Shown one piece after another: positions 1 through 8,664 of a DNA stretch of 64,000 nt. Position numbers and translations under genes: made by a program. The DNA comes from Pseudomonas sp. MPC6 (GTDB lineage: Bacteria > Pseudomonadota > Gammaproteobacteria > Pseudomonadales > Pseudomonadaceae): NCBI RefSeq assembly GCF_006094435.1, contig NZ_CP034783.1, positions 2,631,001 to 2,695,000 on the forward strand, given 5' to 3'. How positions within the stretch are numbered: position 1 is the stretch's first letter; each line of letters opens with the position of its first letter. A model generated the notes under the pieces. It did no database searches and was not told where the DNA came from. It worked only from the letters and a program-made list of their open reading frames with translations.

Positions 1-11
1 GTTTCGGCACG

Positions 12-45
12 AAAAATGGGCGACCGTCATAGTCGCCCATTTTTT
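12..45. terminator. bidirectional rho-independent terminator
   Basis: A 13-nt arm (AAAAATGGGCGAC) and its complement flank a 7-nt loop, with an A-run before the stem and a T-run after it. It can therefore terminate in both directions. It most likely ends a gene lying to the left of the window. Confidence 0.85.
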
Positions 46-423
46 ATTAGCGATCAATTCTTCTGATGCTATAGATGAATGTATCTCGCGCCACGCTATC
101 CACATGTCATCCATTGCACCGCAAAAATGTATAAGCCAGATCAACCGCACTCAGAATGTTATTCAGAAGATTTTTCCTCAAGTGCGCTAGAAGTTGCGCG
201 GTGTTGTGCAATTTGTTGCACTCAACAGCAGACCTTGGTGCGCAGCAGCAAAAATGTTCTTTTACAGCCAGGTCATTGCGTCACCCGGCGCGCATCAAGG
301 CCATACGCCATCACTCAATTCTCGCGGGCGACAAGTGAAACAAACTGACACCGTGAAGGGTCCATCACACAGGTCCCCCGCGCGGTTCAGCCTGCGAAAA
401 CCCTGAAATGGAGTGAGAACGAC
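46..423. other. gene-free stretch upstream of the DJ-1/PfpI gene
   Basis: No reading frame here has credible composition or a homologous look. The only structure I see is a perfect inverted repeat GTGCAA-TTTG-TTGCAC at 206-221, which could be an operator. The stretch probably contains the promoter of the gene at 424; I could not place its -35 and -10 elements with confidence. Confidence 0.4.
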
Positions 424-1101
424 ATGAAAATCCTGATGGTCCTGACGTCACACGATCAATTGGGTGACACCGGCAAGAAAACCGGCTTCTGGCTGGAAGA
501 GTTCGCCGCACCGTATTACGTGTTCAAGGATGCCGGCGCTCAGTTGACGTTGGCCTCGCCCAAGGGCGGCCAGCCCCCCCTGGACCCGAAAAGCGATGAG
601 CCGGATGCGCAAACCGCGGCCACCGAGCGTTTTCGCCAAGACTCCGCCGCCCGGTCCGCCCTGGCGTCTACGGCCTTGTTGAGCAGCGTCCGAGCGGCAG
701 ATTACGATGCGGTGTTCTACCCGGGAGGTCATGGTCCCCTGTGGGATTTGGCCGAAGACCCGAATTCGATCGCGCTGATCGAGACCCTGCACCAGGCGGG
801 TAAACCGGTCGCGGCAGTCTGCCACGCGCCGGGGGTGTTACGTCACGTCAAGGATGCGGATGGCCAGCCGTTGGTCAAAGGCAAGCGCGTGACGGGCTTC
901 ACCAACACCGAGGAGGAGGCTGTGCAGCTGACGAATGTCGTGCCGTTTCTGGTGGAGGATATGCTCAAGGCCAATGGCGGTGTTTATTCCAAAGGCGCTG
1001 ATTGGGCGAGCTATGTGGTCACGGATGGCCTGTTGCTGACGGGGCAGAATCCGGCGTCTTCCGAGGCGGTGGCTGAGGCCCTTTTGGCGAAGCTGAAATA
1101 A
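424..1101 (+). CDS. DJ-1/PfpI family protein (type 1 glutamine amidotransferase-like)
   Basis: This 225-residue cytosolic protein has the Hsp31/HchA-like branch layout of the DJ-1/PfpI fold. It carries a PGGHGP turn near residue 100 and the nucleophile elbow AVCHAPG, whose Cys near residue 132 is the expected catalytic residue. A conserved Glu/Asp-rich N-terminal segment follows the first strand MKILMVLTS. Family members act as glyoxalase III, deglycase or chaperone, or hydrolyse small electrophiles; the sequence alone cannot choose among these. GAGTGAGAAC lies just before the ATG. The gene stands alone and is followed by a long hairpin repeat. Family assignment is secure, precise activity is not. 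Confidence 0.9.
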   Translation: MKILMVLTSHDQLGDTGKKTGFWLEEFAAPYYVFKDAGAQLTLASPKGGQPPLDPKSDEPDAQTAATERFRQDSAARSALASTALLSSVRAADYDAVFYPGGHGPLWDLAEDPNSIALIETLHQAGKPVAAVCHAPGVLRHVKDADGQPLVKGKRVTGFTNTEEEAVQLTNVVPFLVEDMLKANGGVYSKGADWASYVVTDGLLLTGQNPASSEAVAEALLAKLK

Positions 1102-1104
1102 GAT

Positions 1105-1182
1105 CAAAAGATCGCAGCCTCCGGCAGTTCCTGCGGGTGTTTACAACCCCATGCAGGAGCTGCCGCAGGCAGCGATCTTTTG
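1105..1182. repeat. long inverted repeat, AAGATCGCAGCC type
   Basis: Two 30-nt arms (1105-1134 and 1153-1182) are near-complementary and flank an 18-nt loop. The arm core AAGATCGCAGCC recurs near 2620 and 13411-13465, so this is a dispersed intergenic repeat. It probably also works as a 3' hairpin for the flanking convergent genes. Confidence 0.75.
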
Positions 1183-1195
1183 ACGGCGTTTACGG

Positions 1196-2575
1196 TTATT
1201 TGCTCAATGCTGCGAAACACTCTTCGATCGAACGCCGTTGCGTCTCGGCATACAACCCCAACTCATCGATAGTCGGTCGCCCCAGCGCCTTTTCGAACGC
1301 CTGCCGGTTCGAATGCTCCCCGTAATGGGTTTGTGCCGCATCGCCCAGGTTCGATTGAAAGATCCCCGCCGCGCTGACCGGCAGGAAATCCTCATACACC
1401 AGCGGTTCAACCCGCACGTAGCCCCCGCTCAACAGATCCTCCAGGGTTGCAGATTTCAGCGCGTCCGCCCCCAGGCCTTTTGCTGTGACGAAGTAGCGAA
1501 AGTACGCCAGTTCCTCGAGCCGCATGCCTTCATAGGTATCAGGGAACTCGCTGAAGTGCTGCGCCATCAATTCGTTGTAGCGGACCGCGTTGGCCTCGTT
1601 GGGGAAATCGTCGAGTTCGTCCCGGGCGGCATTCAGCAGGCGGTCGTAAAGTGCCCGGCCCTTGGGGGTGAGCGCGGCACCGCGCTGTTCGATTTCACCG
1701 AAGCGGGCACTGTGGCTGCCGCCAGCCCCGGCTTGATCGGTGAAGGCGACGGGTTCGTCCAGGGCCTTGAAACTGGTCTGGCGCAACAGGATCGGACACT
1801 GACGGCGGGGCGGTCCTTCGATCACCGCTTTGGGCGTGATGCCGTGGGCGGGCATTTGCGCCTGGACGATGTCGATGTCCAGGGTGCGCGGTGTCAGGTG
1901 ATTGATGTGTGGGCCTTTGAACGCCACCACGTCGGCGATCAGGCGATGCTGGGCGCTGAGTTTGCGGTACTGCTCGGCGGTGACCGTGGCGCTGTGGTGC
2001 CAGCGGAAGGTTTCCAGGGCTTGCTCGACGAAGTCCTGGGCTTCCTGTTCGGTCAGGCCGCCCTGGCTTTCGGCGCGTTCGATGAGAATCAGCGCTGCCG
2101 GGGTGAATATCGAGCGCTTGTCCAGTACCGACTGGGCAAACGCCCGCAGTTCCGGGTCTTCGATCAATTCCAGGCGCAGCAGAGAAGTGAATACGCGAAA
2201 CGGGCTGACCTGCAATGCCGCTTCATGCACGGCACGGAATGCAGTGGAATGTACCGGTACGCCGGCCGGGGTCAGGTCGTAATAACCCACCGGCTGCATG
2301 CCCATGACCGCGAACAGCCGGGCGAGGGTGGCGAGTTCAGCGGCGGTGCCGACCCGGATTGCGCCATGGCGCTCCAGGTCCAGCCGTTCGATTTCGCCGG
2401 TGCCGTGCAACTGGCGGGCGATCTGCGGATCGCTGTCCAGGACATGGCGGTTGGTCTGTTCCACCAATTCCATCAGCGCGCCATACAACGGCACTTCTTC
2501 GCGGTACATGTCGGACATCGCTTTGGAGAAGCGTTGGCGGATCAGGTCAGGGCTGACGAAGTTCGGGTGGCTCAT
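1196..2575 (-). CDS. hglS: 2-oxoadipate dioxygenase/decarboxylase (DUF1338, HglS/YdcJ family)
   Basis: This 459-residue VOC-superfamily enzyme converts 2-oxoadipate to D-2-hydroxyglutarate with O2 and Fe(II), an internal step of the D-lysine/2-aminoadipate catabolic route in pseudomonads. The residues I remember as metal and substrate ligands in P. putida HglS appear at the same numbers: His70 and Arg74 (in ERHGAIR), His226 (GPHINH) and Glu294 (RFGE). This also supports the chosen ATG, which has an AGGA upstream. The length is close to the roughly 460 residues usual for the family. It is monocistronic, and no other lysine-degradation gene lies beside it. Confidence 0.93.
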   Translation of the reverse strand: MSHPNFVSPDLIRQRFSKAMSDMYREEVPLYGALMELVEQTNRHVLDSDPQIARQLHGTGEIERLDLERHGAIRVGTAAELATLARLFAVMGMQPVGYYDLTPAGVPVHSTAFRAVHEAALQVSPFRVFTSLLRLELIEDPELRAFAQSVLDKRSIFTPAALILIERAESQGGLTEQEAQDFVEQALETFRWHHSATVTAEQYRKLSAQHRLIADVVAFKGPHINHLTPRTLDIDIVQAQMPAHGITPKAVIEGPPRRQCPILLRQTSFKALDEPVAFTDQAGAGGSHSARFGEIEQRGAALTPKGRALYDRLLNAARDELDDFPNEANAVRYNELMAQHFSEFPDTYEGMRLEELAYFRYFVTAKGLGADALKSATLEDLLSGGYVRVEPLVYEDFLPVSAAGIFQSNLGDAAQTHYGEHSNRQAFEKALGRPTIDELGLYAETQRRSIEECFAALSK

Positions 2576-2687
2576 GAAAAAGGATTCCTGGCGCGGTGAC
2601 GTGAAGGATGAGGGAAAAGATCGCAGCCTTCAGCGGCGCCGACAAACGAAGAATCTTCCGGACTTCATTCTGCCAAGGACTGCTTGC

Positions 2688-3644
2688 TCAGTGCAGCCGT
2701 TGGTCCTGCGGGCTTTCCGAGCGCTGGGATGCCAAAAACTCCCGATAGACCCGCGCCGTGTGTGAAGGGTCTTCGACCATCGGCAGATGGCCGATGCCTT
2801 CCAGGATCTCCACCCGCAGATCGTCGATGCCTTTACTCCAGATGGCCACGCTGCTGACATCGATCAAGCGGTCCTTGCGTCCCCACACCAACAGCGCCGG
2901 GCACCTGATGTCGGGGAGATGCGGTTCCATCGGCGCACTGGCGCGATAATCCCTGAAGATTTCTTCCAGTTCATCGCAGGCCTGTGCGTAGCGCTGGGCG
3001 ATGGCGTCCAGCACCACACCGGGCACCCACGGCGGCTGGGTCATGGTCATGGCGTAGAAACGCTGGAATTCTTCTTTCGAATGAATCAGGAACGGGTTGT
3101 GCCCCTTGGCCAGGTGGCGCTCCAGGTCACTGATCTCGGGGGCGGTGACCCCGGCCGGGTCGATCAGGGCGACTGAAACAATGCGGTCCGGATAAGTGGC
3201 CGCCAGCCACGCCGCCATGTAGCCACCCATGGCGCTGCCGATCACATGGACCTTTTCGACGCCGCAGACGTCGAGCAACTGGATCATTCGCTTGGCCTGC
3301 AGCGCAATGTCGTAGCCGCCGCCCGCCTTGAAGCCGGTTTCGCCATGACCGGCAATGTCGGGGATGATCACTCGATAGTTGCCGACAAAGTGCCGGGCAA
3401 AGCGCAGCCAGATCTGCTTGTCGGCGCTGAAACCGTGGAGCATCAGCACGCTGCTGGACGCCTCGTACGGCCCGCCTTGCCAGGTCGAGACGGTCATTTC
3501 CGGGATCGGCACGATGAGCTTGTGCAGGCGATACAACTTGGCCTCTGCCGCCATGTTCAGGTCATACAGCCAGTGCCCGATGGCCGGGTAGCTCAACCAG
3601 CTCCAGGCCGCGAACACCGCGATTGCGACAACCAACAAAAGCAT
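2688..3644 (-). CDS. plaF: membrane-anchored alpha/beta hydrolase, PlaF-like phospholipase A1
   Basis: The 318-residue protein begins with an uncleaved hydrophobic helix (about residues 1-20) followed by an alpha/beta-hydrolase domain. The nucleophile elbow is GSAMGG with Ser137; Asp258 (GRKD) and His286 (EGIGH) complete a triad. These three positions coincide with the triad I recall for P. aeruginosa PlaF (PA2949), an inner-membrane-anchored phospholipase that remodels membrane glycerophospholipids. The LMLHGFSADK segment supplies the oxyanion hole. The gene is read leftward toward hglS with about 110 bp between them, enough for an independent transcript. The symbol is by homology; other lipases or esterases share this layout. 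Confidence 0.8.
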   Translation of the reverse strand: MLLLVVAIAVFAAWSWLSYPAIGHWLYDLNMAAEAKLYRLHKLIVPIPEMTVSTWQGGPYEASSSVLMLHGFSADKQIWLRFARHFVGNYRVIIPDIAGHGETGFKAGGGYDIALQAKRMIQLLDVCGVEKVHVIGSAMGGYMAAWLAATYPDRIVSVALIDPAGVTAPEISDLERHLAKGHNPFLIHSKEEFQRFYAMTMTQPPWVPGVVLDAIAQRYAQACDELEEIFRDYRASAPMEPHLPDIRCPALLVWGRKDRLIDVSSVAIWSKGIDDLRVEILEGIGHLPMVEDPSHTARVYREFLASQRSESPQDQRLH

Positions 3645-3861
3645 CAGCGTCTTCCTTCTATCTGATCAGGGCAGGTTGTGATCGAATCATTTGAGTGTAG
3701 GTCCGTTCCGCTCAGGGGCGAACTTCGATAGGCGCAGACCGGTTTTTTTTCAATGGGCCAATACCGCCAGCCGGTGATGGCTATTTAACGTTGCCCTGAT
3801 AAACTTCCAGCACATCTGCAACCCCGGTGTGTTCAGGTTCCGTCAGCGGCATAGAGGCCCC

Positions 3862-4935
3862 ATGGAAAAAACGGGAGGAAAAGGACTTTCACTGGCCAGG
3901 AGGCTGTATACATCGCGGACCCTGGGCCTGGCCCTTGGGCTGTTGTGCGTGGGCGCGGCGATGTATCCACTCGATCCGGCGCCGTGGGTCTGGGTGTTGA
4001 TGCTGCTCAACGGCATCCTCTGGCCGCATGTGGCCTACCAATGGGCACGTCGGGCGAAGGTGCCTTTCCACGCCGAACACCGCAACATCCTGGTCGATGC
4101 CTTTCTCGGCGGTTTCTGGGTCGCCGCCATGCAGTTCAACCCGCTGCCCAGCGCGGCGACACTGTCGATGATGGCGATGAACAACGTGGCGATCGGCGGC
4201 CTGCGTTTCCTGCTGGTGGGGACCGTCGCGCAGATACTGGGGGGCGGTATCGGCTGGCTGATTTTCAGGCCGTTGTTCATCCCGCAGACCACGCCGTTGC
4301 AGTTATATGCCTGTCTGCCCCTGCTGTGTCTCTATCCGTTGGCGCTGGGCTGGATCTGTTTCCGTCAGGCCACGACCCTGGGCCGGCACAAACGTGAGTT
4401 GCTGGCCCTGAGCCGCACCGACAGCCTCACCGGCCTGCTCAATCACGGTGCCTGGAAGGATCAACTGGAAGTCGAGTTCCAGCGCTGCCAACGCCAGCAT
4501 CGGGGCGGGGCGGTTGCCCTGATCGACATCGACCATTTCAAATCCATCAACGACACCTACGGCCATGTCGCCGGGGATATCGTGTTGCGCCAGCTGAGTA
4601 AGATCCTCAAACAGAACCTGCGGGCCGCCGACCTCGCCGGGCGTTACGGTGGCGATGAGTTCTGTGTGATCCTCCCGGATCTGCCCCTCGCCAGCGCCGC
4701 CGCGGCCATGGACGCCCTGCGAGATCGCTTCGCCACGCTGGGCTATGAGCAGAATCCGGCACTGAAAGTCAGTCTGAGTATCGGCCTGGCTGCTTTCAAT
4801 CCGGCCCACACCGACGCGACCTTCTGGCTCAACGATGCCGACCGGGCGCTGTATGAAGCCAAATCGACGGGTCGCAACCGGGTCATCTGCTGCGGCGATG
4901 GCAGGCCTCGGCACGAATTGCTCGACCCGGTCTAA
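3862..4935 (+). CDS. diguanylate cyclase with MASE2 membrane sensor
   Basis: This 357-residue protein makes cyclic di-GMP from two GTP. Residues about 15-170 form a multi-helix MASE2 module of the AdrA/DgcC type, with the opening RLYTSRTLGLALG. The cytoplasmic GGDEF domain runs from about 180 to 350. The active-site GGDEF is at 263-267, and an inhibitory-site RxxD (RAAD, 254-257) lies the expected five residues before it, so product feedback is predicted. I start at the ATG at 3862 because AGAGG precedes it at good spacing; a GTG 33 bp upstream would add eleven residues unlike the family. It is monocistronic and its input signal is unknown. Confidence 0.92.
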   Translation: MEKTGGKGLSLARRLYTSRTLGLALGLLCVGAAMYPLDPAPWVWVLMLLNGILWPHVAYQWARRAKVPFHAEHRNILVDAFLGGFWVAAMQFNPLPSAATLSMMAMNNVAIGGLRFLLVGTVAQILGGGIGWLIFRPLFIPQTTPLQLYACLPLLCLYPLALGWICFRQATTLGRHKRELLALSRTDSLTGLLNHGAWKDQLEVEFQRCQRQHRGGAVALIDIDHFKSINDTYGHVAGDIVLRQLSKILKQNLRAADLAGRYGGDEFCVILPDLPLASAAAAMDALRDRFATLGYEQNPALKVSLSIGLAAFNPAHTDATFWLNDADRALYEAKSTGRNRVICCGDGRPRHELLDPV

Positions 4936-4974
4936 AAAGGCCTGAATTGGCCCCTGTGAAATCCTGCACTGACC

Positions 4975-5072
4975 CCCCTGTAGGCGCTGGCTTGCCAGCG
5001 AAGGCGTCCGTTCAGGCGATAAATTTGTCGGCTGACCCACCGCCTTCGCTGGCAAGCCAGCTCCTACAGGGG
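4975..5072. repeat. paired REP (GTAGG..CTGGCTTGCCAGC type)
   Basis: Two facing copies of the 30-nt element, TAGGCGCTGGCTTGCCAGCG on the left and its complement on the right, flank about 40 nt. It lies between the cyclase and the peptidase gene. Confidence 0.85.
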
Positions 5073-5174
5073 ATCGGTGGTCATTCGGGTTCGTATGCGT
5101 CGCATTCGGTGTAGAGCCTTGCAGCGCAGTCAGGTAGGGTTTCAGCTCCCCTGACACGAAACAAGGATCGATTC

Positions 5175-6416
5175 ATGACGCTCAATCTCCCTCGCTCCCT
5201 GCTCGCCACCAGCCTCGGCTTGACCCTCGCCTTCGGCGCCTGCGCCCCCGTGGCGTTCGCCGAGCCGCACAAACAGGTCCTCGCCGATTCCGAGCAGTAC
5301 AAAGGCGAAGCCCTGAAACTGCTGGAGCGGCTGGTGAACATCGACTCCGGTTCCGGTTATGAACCGGGCCTGACCCAAGTCAGCGACATTGCCATCGACG
5401 AGCTGAAAAAACTCGGCGCCACCATCGAACTCGTGCCGAACACCCCGGACAAAAGCAACCATGTGCTCGCGACCCTGAAAGGCACCGGCAAGGCGAAAAT
5501 CCTGTTGATGGCGCACATGGACACCGTATTCAAGGAAGGCTCCGCGGCCGAGCGGCCCTTCCACATCAAGGAGGGCCGCGCCTACGGGCCAGGGGTGATG
5601 GACGACAAGGGCGGCATCGTCGCCGGCATCTATGCGCTGAAAGTCCTGAAAAACCTCGACTTCAAGGACTACGCGCAGATCACCTTCCTGCTCGATGCCA
5701 GCGAAGAAACCGGCTCGGACATCGCCACCGACCTGATCAAGAAAACCGCCAAGGCCCACGACGTGACCCTCAACCTCGAGCCGGGGCGCCCGGCGGATGG
5801 CCTGGTGGTGTGGCGCAAAGGCAGTGCCACCGCGGTGGTCGAGGTCAAAGGCAAGGCTGCCCACGCCGGTGTCGCCCCGGAGTTGGGTCGCAATGCCGCG
5901 ATGGAAGCGGCGCACCAGATTCTGCAACTGGGCAAACTGGGGGATGCGGAAAAGAAAACCACCATCAACTTCACTGTGATCAAGGCCGGCGACCGCACCA
6001 ATGTGATCCCGGATCAGGCGACGGCCAAGGCCGACGTGCGGGCCGCGGTGCCGGAAGAGTTCGACCGGATCGAGAAGGACCTGGCGCGGGTGTCCAAGGA
6101 CAAACTGATTGCCGAGACTGAAGTCACCACGACGCTGCAACGTGGCTTGCCGCCGATGCCGCAGACGGCGGAATCGGATCGCTTGATGGCCATGGCGCAG
6201 GGGATCTACGGTGAAATTGGCCGCAAGCTGACGGAAGAAGGCAGTGGCGGGGCGGCGGACGCCAGCCTCTCGGCCGGTGTGGGGACACCGACCCTGGATG
6301 GGTTCGGGATTGTCGGCGGCAATATTCATACGCCGGAGGAATACGCGGAAGTGGAAAGCGTGGCGCCGCGGATTTATCTGTTGTCGCGGATGATTATGGA
6401 ACTGGCCAAGAAGTAA
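5175..6416 (+). CDS. secreted M20 glutamate carboxypeptidase (CPG2-like)
   Basis: This 413-residue protein has an N-terminal signal peptide ending AFA|EPH (cleavage near residue 29), so it acts in the periplasm or outside. The mature part matches the di-zinc M20 family and closely follows Pseudomonas carboxypeptidase G2, which removes C-terminal glutamate from folates and peptides. Visible ligands are His114 (MAHMDT), Asp143 (GPGVMDD), the Glu177-Glu178 pair (SEETGS; catalytic base and ligand), Glu202 (NLEPGR) and a late His in GGNIHTPEEY. The GRNAAMEA/TNVIPDQA dimerisation lid is present. It is monocistronic and flanked by REP elements. Folate versus general peptide specificity cannot be decided here. 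Confidence 0.9.
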   Translation: MTLNLPRSLLATSLGLTLAFGACAPVAFAEPHKQVLADSEQYKGEALKLLERLVNIDSGSGYEPGLTQVSDIAIDELKKLGATIELVPNTPDKSNHVLATLKGTGKAKILLMAHMDTVFKEGSAAERPFHIKEGRAYGPGVMDDKGGIVAGIYALKVLKNLDFKDYAQITFLLDASEETGSDIATDLIKKTAKAHDVTLNLEPGRPADGLVVWRKGSATAVVEVKGKAAHAGVAPELGRNAAMEAAHQILQLGKLGDAEKKTTINFTVIKAGDRTNVIPDQATAKADVRAAVPEEFDRIEKDLARVSKDKLIAETEVTTTLQRGLPPMPQTAESDRLMAMAQGIYGEIGRKLTEEGSGGAADASLSAGVGTPTLDGFGIVGGNIHTPEEYAEVESVAPRIYLLSRMIMELAKK

Positions 6417-6460
6417 GCGAGGTGCGGGTCAAGGCCGTGGTTTAGCGGTGTAGCGACTGG

Positions 6461-6488
6461 CGCCTTCGCGGGCTTGCTCGCGAAGGCG
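6461..6488. repeat. REP-like hairpin
   Basis: CGCCTTCGCG and CGCGAAGGCG arms enclose GGCTTGCT. It lies between the convergent peptidase and decarboxylase genes and could serve as a shared 3' hairpin. Confidence 0.7.
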
Positions 6489-6524
6489 TCGGTTCGGTTC
6501 ACACCAATATATATGGTTGAACCC

Positions 6525-7394
6525 TCACTCCTTGACGCTCATGAACTCCTCCGCCCACCGAATATATTCCTCAGGCTGCGTATACGTATGCGTCAGTTCG
6601 GTCGCGCTCAGGTCCGAGGCCTGGGTAAAGATCTGCCGCTGTTCCCGCAGGCTGTCGTAAGTGGCCTTGATCGCAGCGAAGTACGCACCATGGCCGTCGA
6701 TGGTGACCCGCACGCCCAGTTCGGCCAGGCGTTTGTCGTCGCGCAGCAACGGGTTGCCGTAGGTGACCAGCATCAGCGGCACGCTCAGGTGCTCGGCGAT
6801 CTGTTCGAGATGGTCGAAGTCCCGCACGCCCACCATGCAAATGCCGTCCGCCCCCGCCTGCTGGTAATGCCGGGTGCGGCTGATGATTTCCTGGACCGGC
6901 AGGATCCCCGCATGGGTGCGGGCGATGATCGCCATCTCCGGGTCGACCCGGGCTTCCAGCGCCGCGCGAATCTTGCCGACACCTTCGGCGACCGTGATCA
7001 GGTCGGTGGATTTGCGGCCGAACTGCGCCGGCAGCAGGGTGTCTTCGATGGTCAGCGCGGCCACGCCGGCGCGCTCGAGTTCGACGATGGTGCGCATCAC
7101 GTTGAGCGCGTTACCGTAGCCGTGATCGGCGTCGGCGATGACCGGCAGTTGGGCCACGCGGCCGATGCGGGTGGCCTGCTCGGCGAACTCGCTGAGGGTG
7201 ATCAAGGCAAAATCGGGCGCGCCCAGCACCTGCAGCGACGCAACCGAACCGCCGAGGATCCCCACTTCAAAACCCAGGTCAGCGGCAATGCGTGCCGACA
7301 TCGGGTCGAAGACCGACGCGGTGTGATAACAGGCATCGGAGGCGAACAGCTGGCGAAAGTTACGGCGCAAATCTTGATGAGAAAGCCTGGACAT
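6525..7394 (-). CDS. oxaloacetate decarboxylase (PEP mutase/isocitrate lyase superfamily)
   Basis: This 289-residue TIM-barrel enzyme belongs to the group founded by P. aeruginosa PA4872, a Mg-dependent oxaloacetate decarboxylase giving pyruvate and CO2. From the internal ATG at 7394, Asp88 (ADADHG), Arg159 (ARTHAG) and His235 (DGHGAY) fall on the residue numbers I recall for PA4872. GGTGGA sits about seven bases before this ATG. An in-frame start 45 bp upstream exists but breaks the numbering and lacks support. The DADHG Mg-binding loop is intact. The gene is read leftward with an upstream gap of about 170 bp to the AruG-like gene. Confidence 0.9.
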   Translation of the reverse strand: MSRLSHQDLRRNFRQLFASDACYHTASVFDPMSARIAADLGFEVGILGGSVASLQVLGAPDFALITLSEFAEQATRIGRVAQLPVIADADHGYGNALNVMRTIVELERAGVAALTIEDTLLPAQFGRKSTDLITVAEGVGKIRAALEARVDPEMAIIARTHAGILPVQEIISRTRHYQQAGADGICMVGVRDFDHLEQIAEHLSVPLMLVTYGNPLLRDDKRLAELGVRVTIDGHGAYFAAIKATYDSLREQRQIFTQASDLSATELTHTYTQPEEYIRWAEEFMSVKE

Positions 7395-7568
7395 ATGAAT
7401 TCCACCAATGGAATGGACGGGCTTGAGCAAAAGTGTCAACGCCGAAGAAACAAAAGGCTATCACGCGCGTGGGAGAGAAATGATGACGAATTTGCAGGCA
7501 ATCGCGCAATCACGCCGATTGCTGCGGCCAGAGAGCTTGTTGTGGCCGGTGTCAGTGCTGGAGCCTGA

Positions 7569-8603
7569 TCACGCAGCCACCGCCTGCGGTAGTTGATCGA
7601 GCAGCGGCACGGCGCGCACCGAGTTGCCGGGTTGCAGTTGCAGGCGCTTGGCGGTGAGGCGGTCGACGATCAGGCTGTTGCCCACCCGCCGTGCGCGAGC
7701 GCTGGTGATGCGGCAGTTTTCCAGGCGGCGATTGTGGATCAGCCATACCGGTGCTTCATCGTCCGGTGTGCCAATGGCCAGCACCAGTGGCTGGCTATCG
7801 CGCACGGTGCGGATTTTTGCAATCGGCGCTTCGATGACCGGGCCGGCGTCGAAAATGTCGATATGGCCGTTATGGGCAAAGCCTTCGGCGATGAGGATTT
7901 TCAACGCCTGCTCGGTGCTCGGATGGGCTTTGCCGATCACTGCCCGGGCCTGTTCGGTCAGCAGGCAGGTGTAGAGCGGTTGGCGTGGCATCAGCTCGGC
8001 GATGAACGATTTGTTGCCCAGCCCGGACAAGTGATCGGCATGGCGGAAATCCATCTTGAAGAAATGCCGGCCCAGACTGTCCCAGAACGGCGAACTCCCT
8101 TGTTCGTCAGCGCTGCCACGCAGTTCGGCGATCAGTTTGTCGCCAAACAGGTGCGCAAACTCGGCAACGAACAATAGCCGCCCCAATGACAGTAATCGAC
8201 CATTGTTGTCCTGGCGTTGATCGGGTCGCAGGAACAACGAGCAGATTTCCGATTGCCCGGTCATTTCATTGTTCAGGAACAAAGTCGGGATCTGCCGCTG
8301 GATACCCAGGTCCGGCGATGAACTGACCGTGAGCCCGACCCGGTAGTTGTACCACGGCTCACGCAGGCCGACGGCCCCCGTGAGGGCGCTGACCCCCACC
8401 ACTTGTTGATCGTCATCTTCGAGCACGAACAGGTAATCGGCATCGGCACGCTCGACCTGCCCGGCGAAGGTGCGTTGGGCCCAGCGCAGCCGGTGGGCCA
8501 GGCGTTCCTCACTGGCCGGCAGGGTGGTGAAGCCGGGGCCGGCCTGCCGCGCGAGCGCGAGCAAGGCTGGCATGTCAGTGACGCTGACCGAACGGACGAT
8601 CAT
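7569..8603 (-). CDS. AstA-family arginine/ornithine N-succinyltransferase subunit (AruG-like)
   Basis: This 344-residue GNAT-fold protein resembles AruG, the beta subunit of the arginine/ornithine succinyltransferase that opens the arginine succinyltransferase (AST) pathway. It shows the family segments LREPWYNYRVGLTVS, SPFWDSLGRHFFKMDF and DIFDAGPVIEA. AAGGAACTGC precedes the ATG. It follows the AruF-like gene by 61 bp on the same strand, so the pair is probably one operon. The usual partners aruC, aruD, aruB and aruE are absent, which suggests a duplicated, relocated pair that may acylate another diamine or guanidino substrate. The family is certain; the substrate is unknown. Confidence 0.87.
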   Translation of the reverse strand: MIVRSVSVTDMPALLALARQAGPGFTTLPASEERLAHRLRWAQRTFAGQVERADADYLFVLEDDDQQVVGVSALTGAVGLREPWYNYRVGLTVSSSPDLGIQRQIPTLFLNNEMTGQSEICSLFLRPDQRQDNNGRLLSLGRLLFVAEFAHLFGDKLIAELRGSADEQGSSPFWDSLGRHFFKMDFRHADHLSGLGNKSFIAELMPRQPLYTCLLTEQARAVIGKAHPSTEQALKILIAEGFAHNGHIDIFDAGPVIEAPIAKIRTVRDSQPLVLAIGTPDDEAPVWLIHNRRLENCRITSARARRVGNSLIVDRLTAKRLQLQPGNSVRAVPLLDQLPQAVAA

Positions 8604-8664
8604 GCTGCAGTTCCTTCTTCACGCTTGTTCGGACGCTGTCGCCGGGCACAGGGCCGCAGGCTGC

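Noticed and set aside
79..406. Three overlapping short reading frames upstream of the DJ-1/PfpI gene
   Set aside because: They have no ribosome site, no family-like segments and overlap one another in several frames; I treat the region as non-coding.
1238..2599. A 453-codon open frame antisense to hglS
   Set aside because: The hglS frame carries all metal ligands. The antisense frame is the usual by-product of high-GC codon bias, with an unnatural composition.
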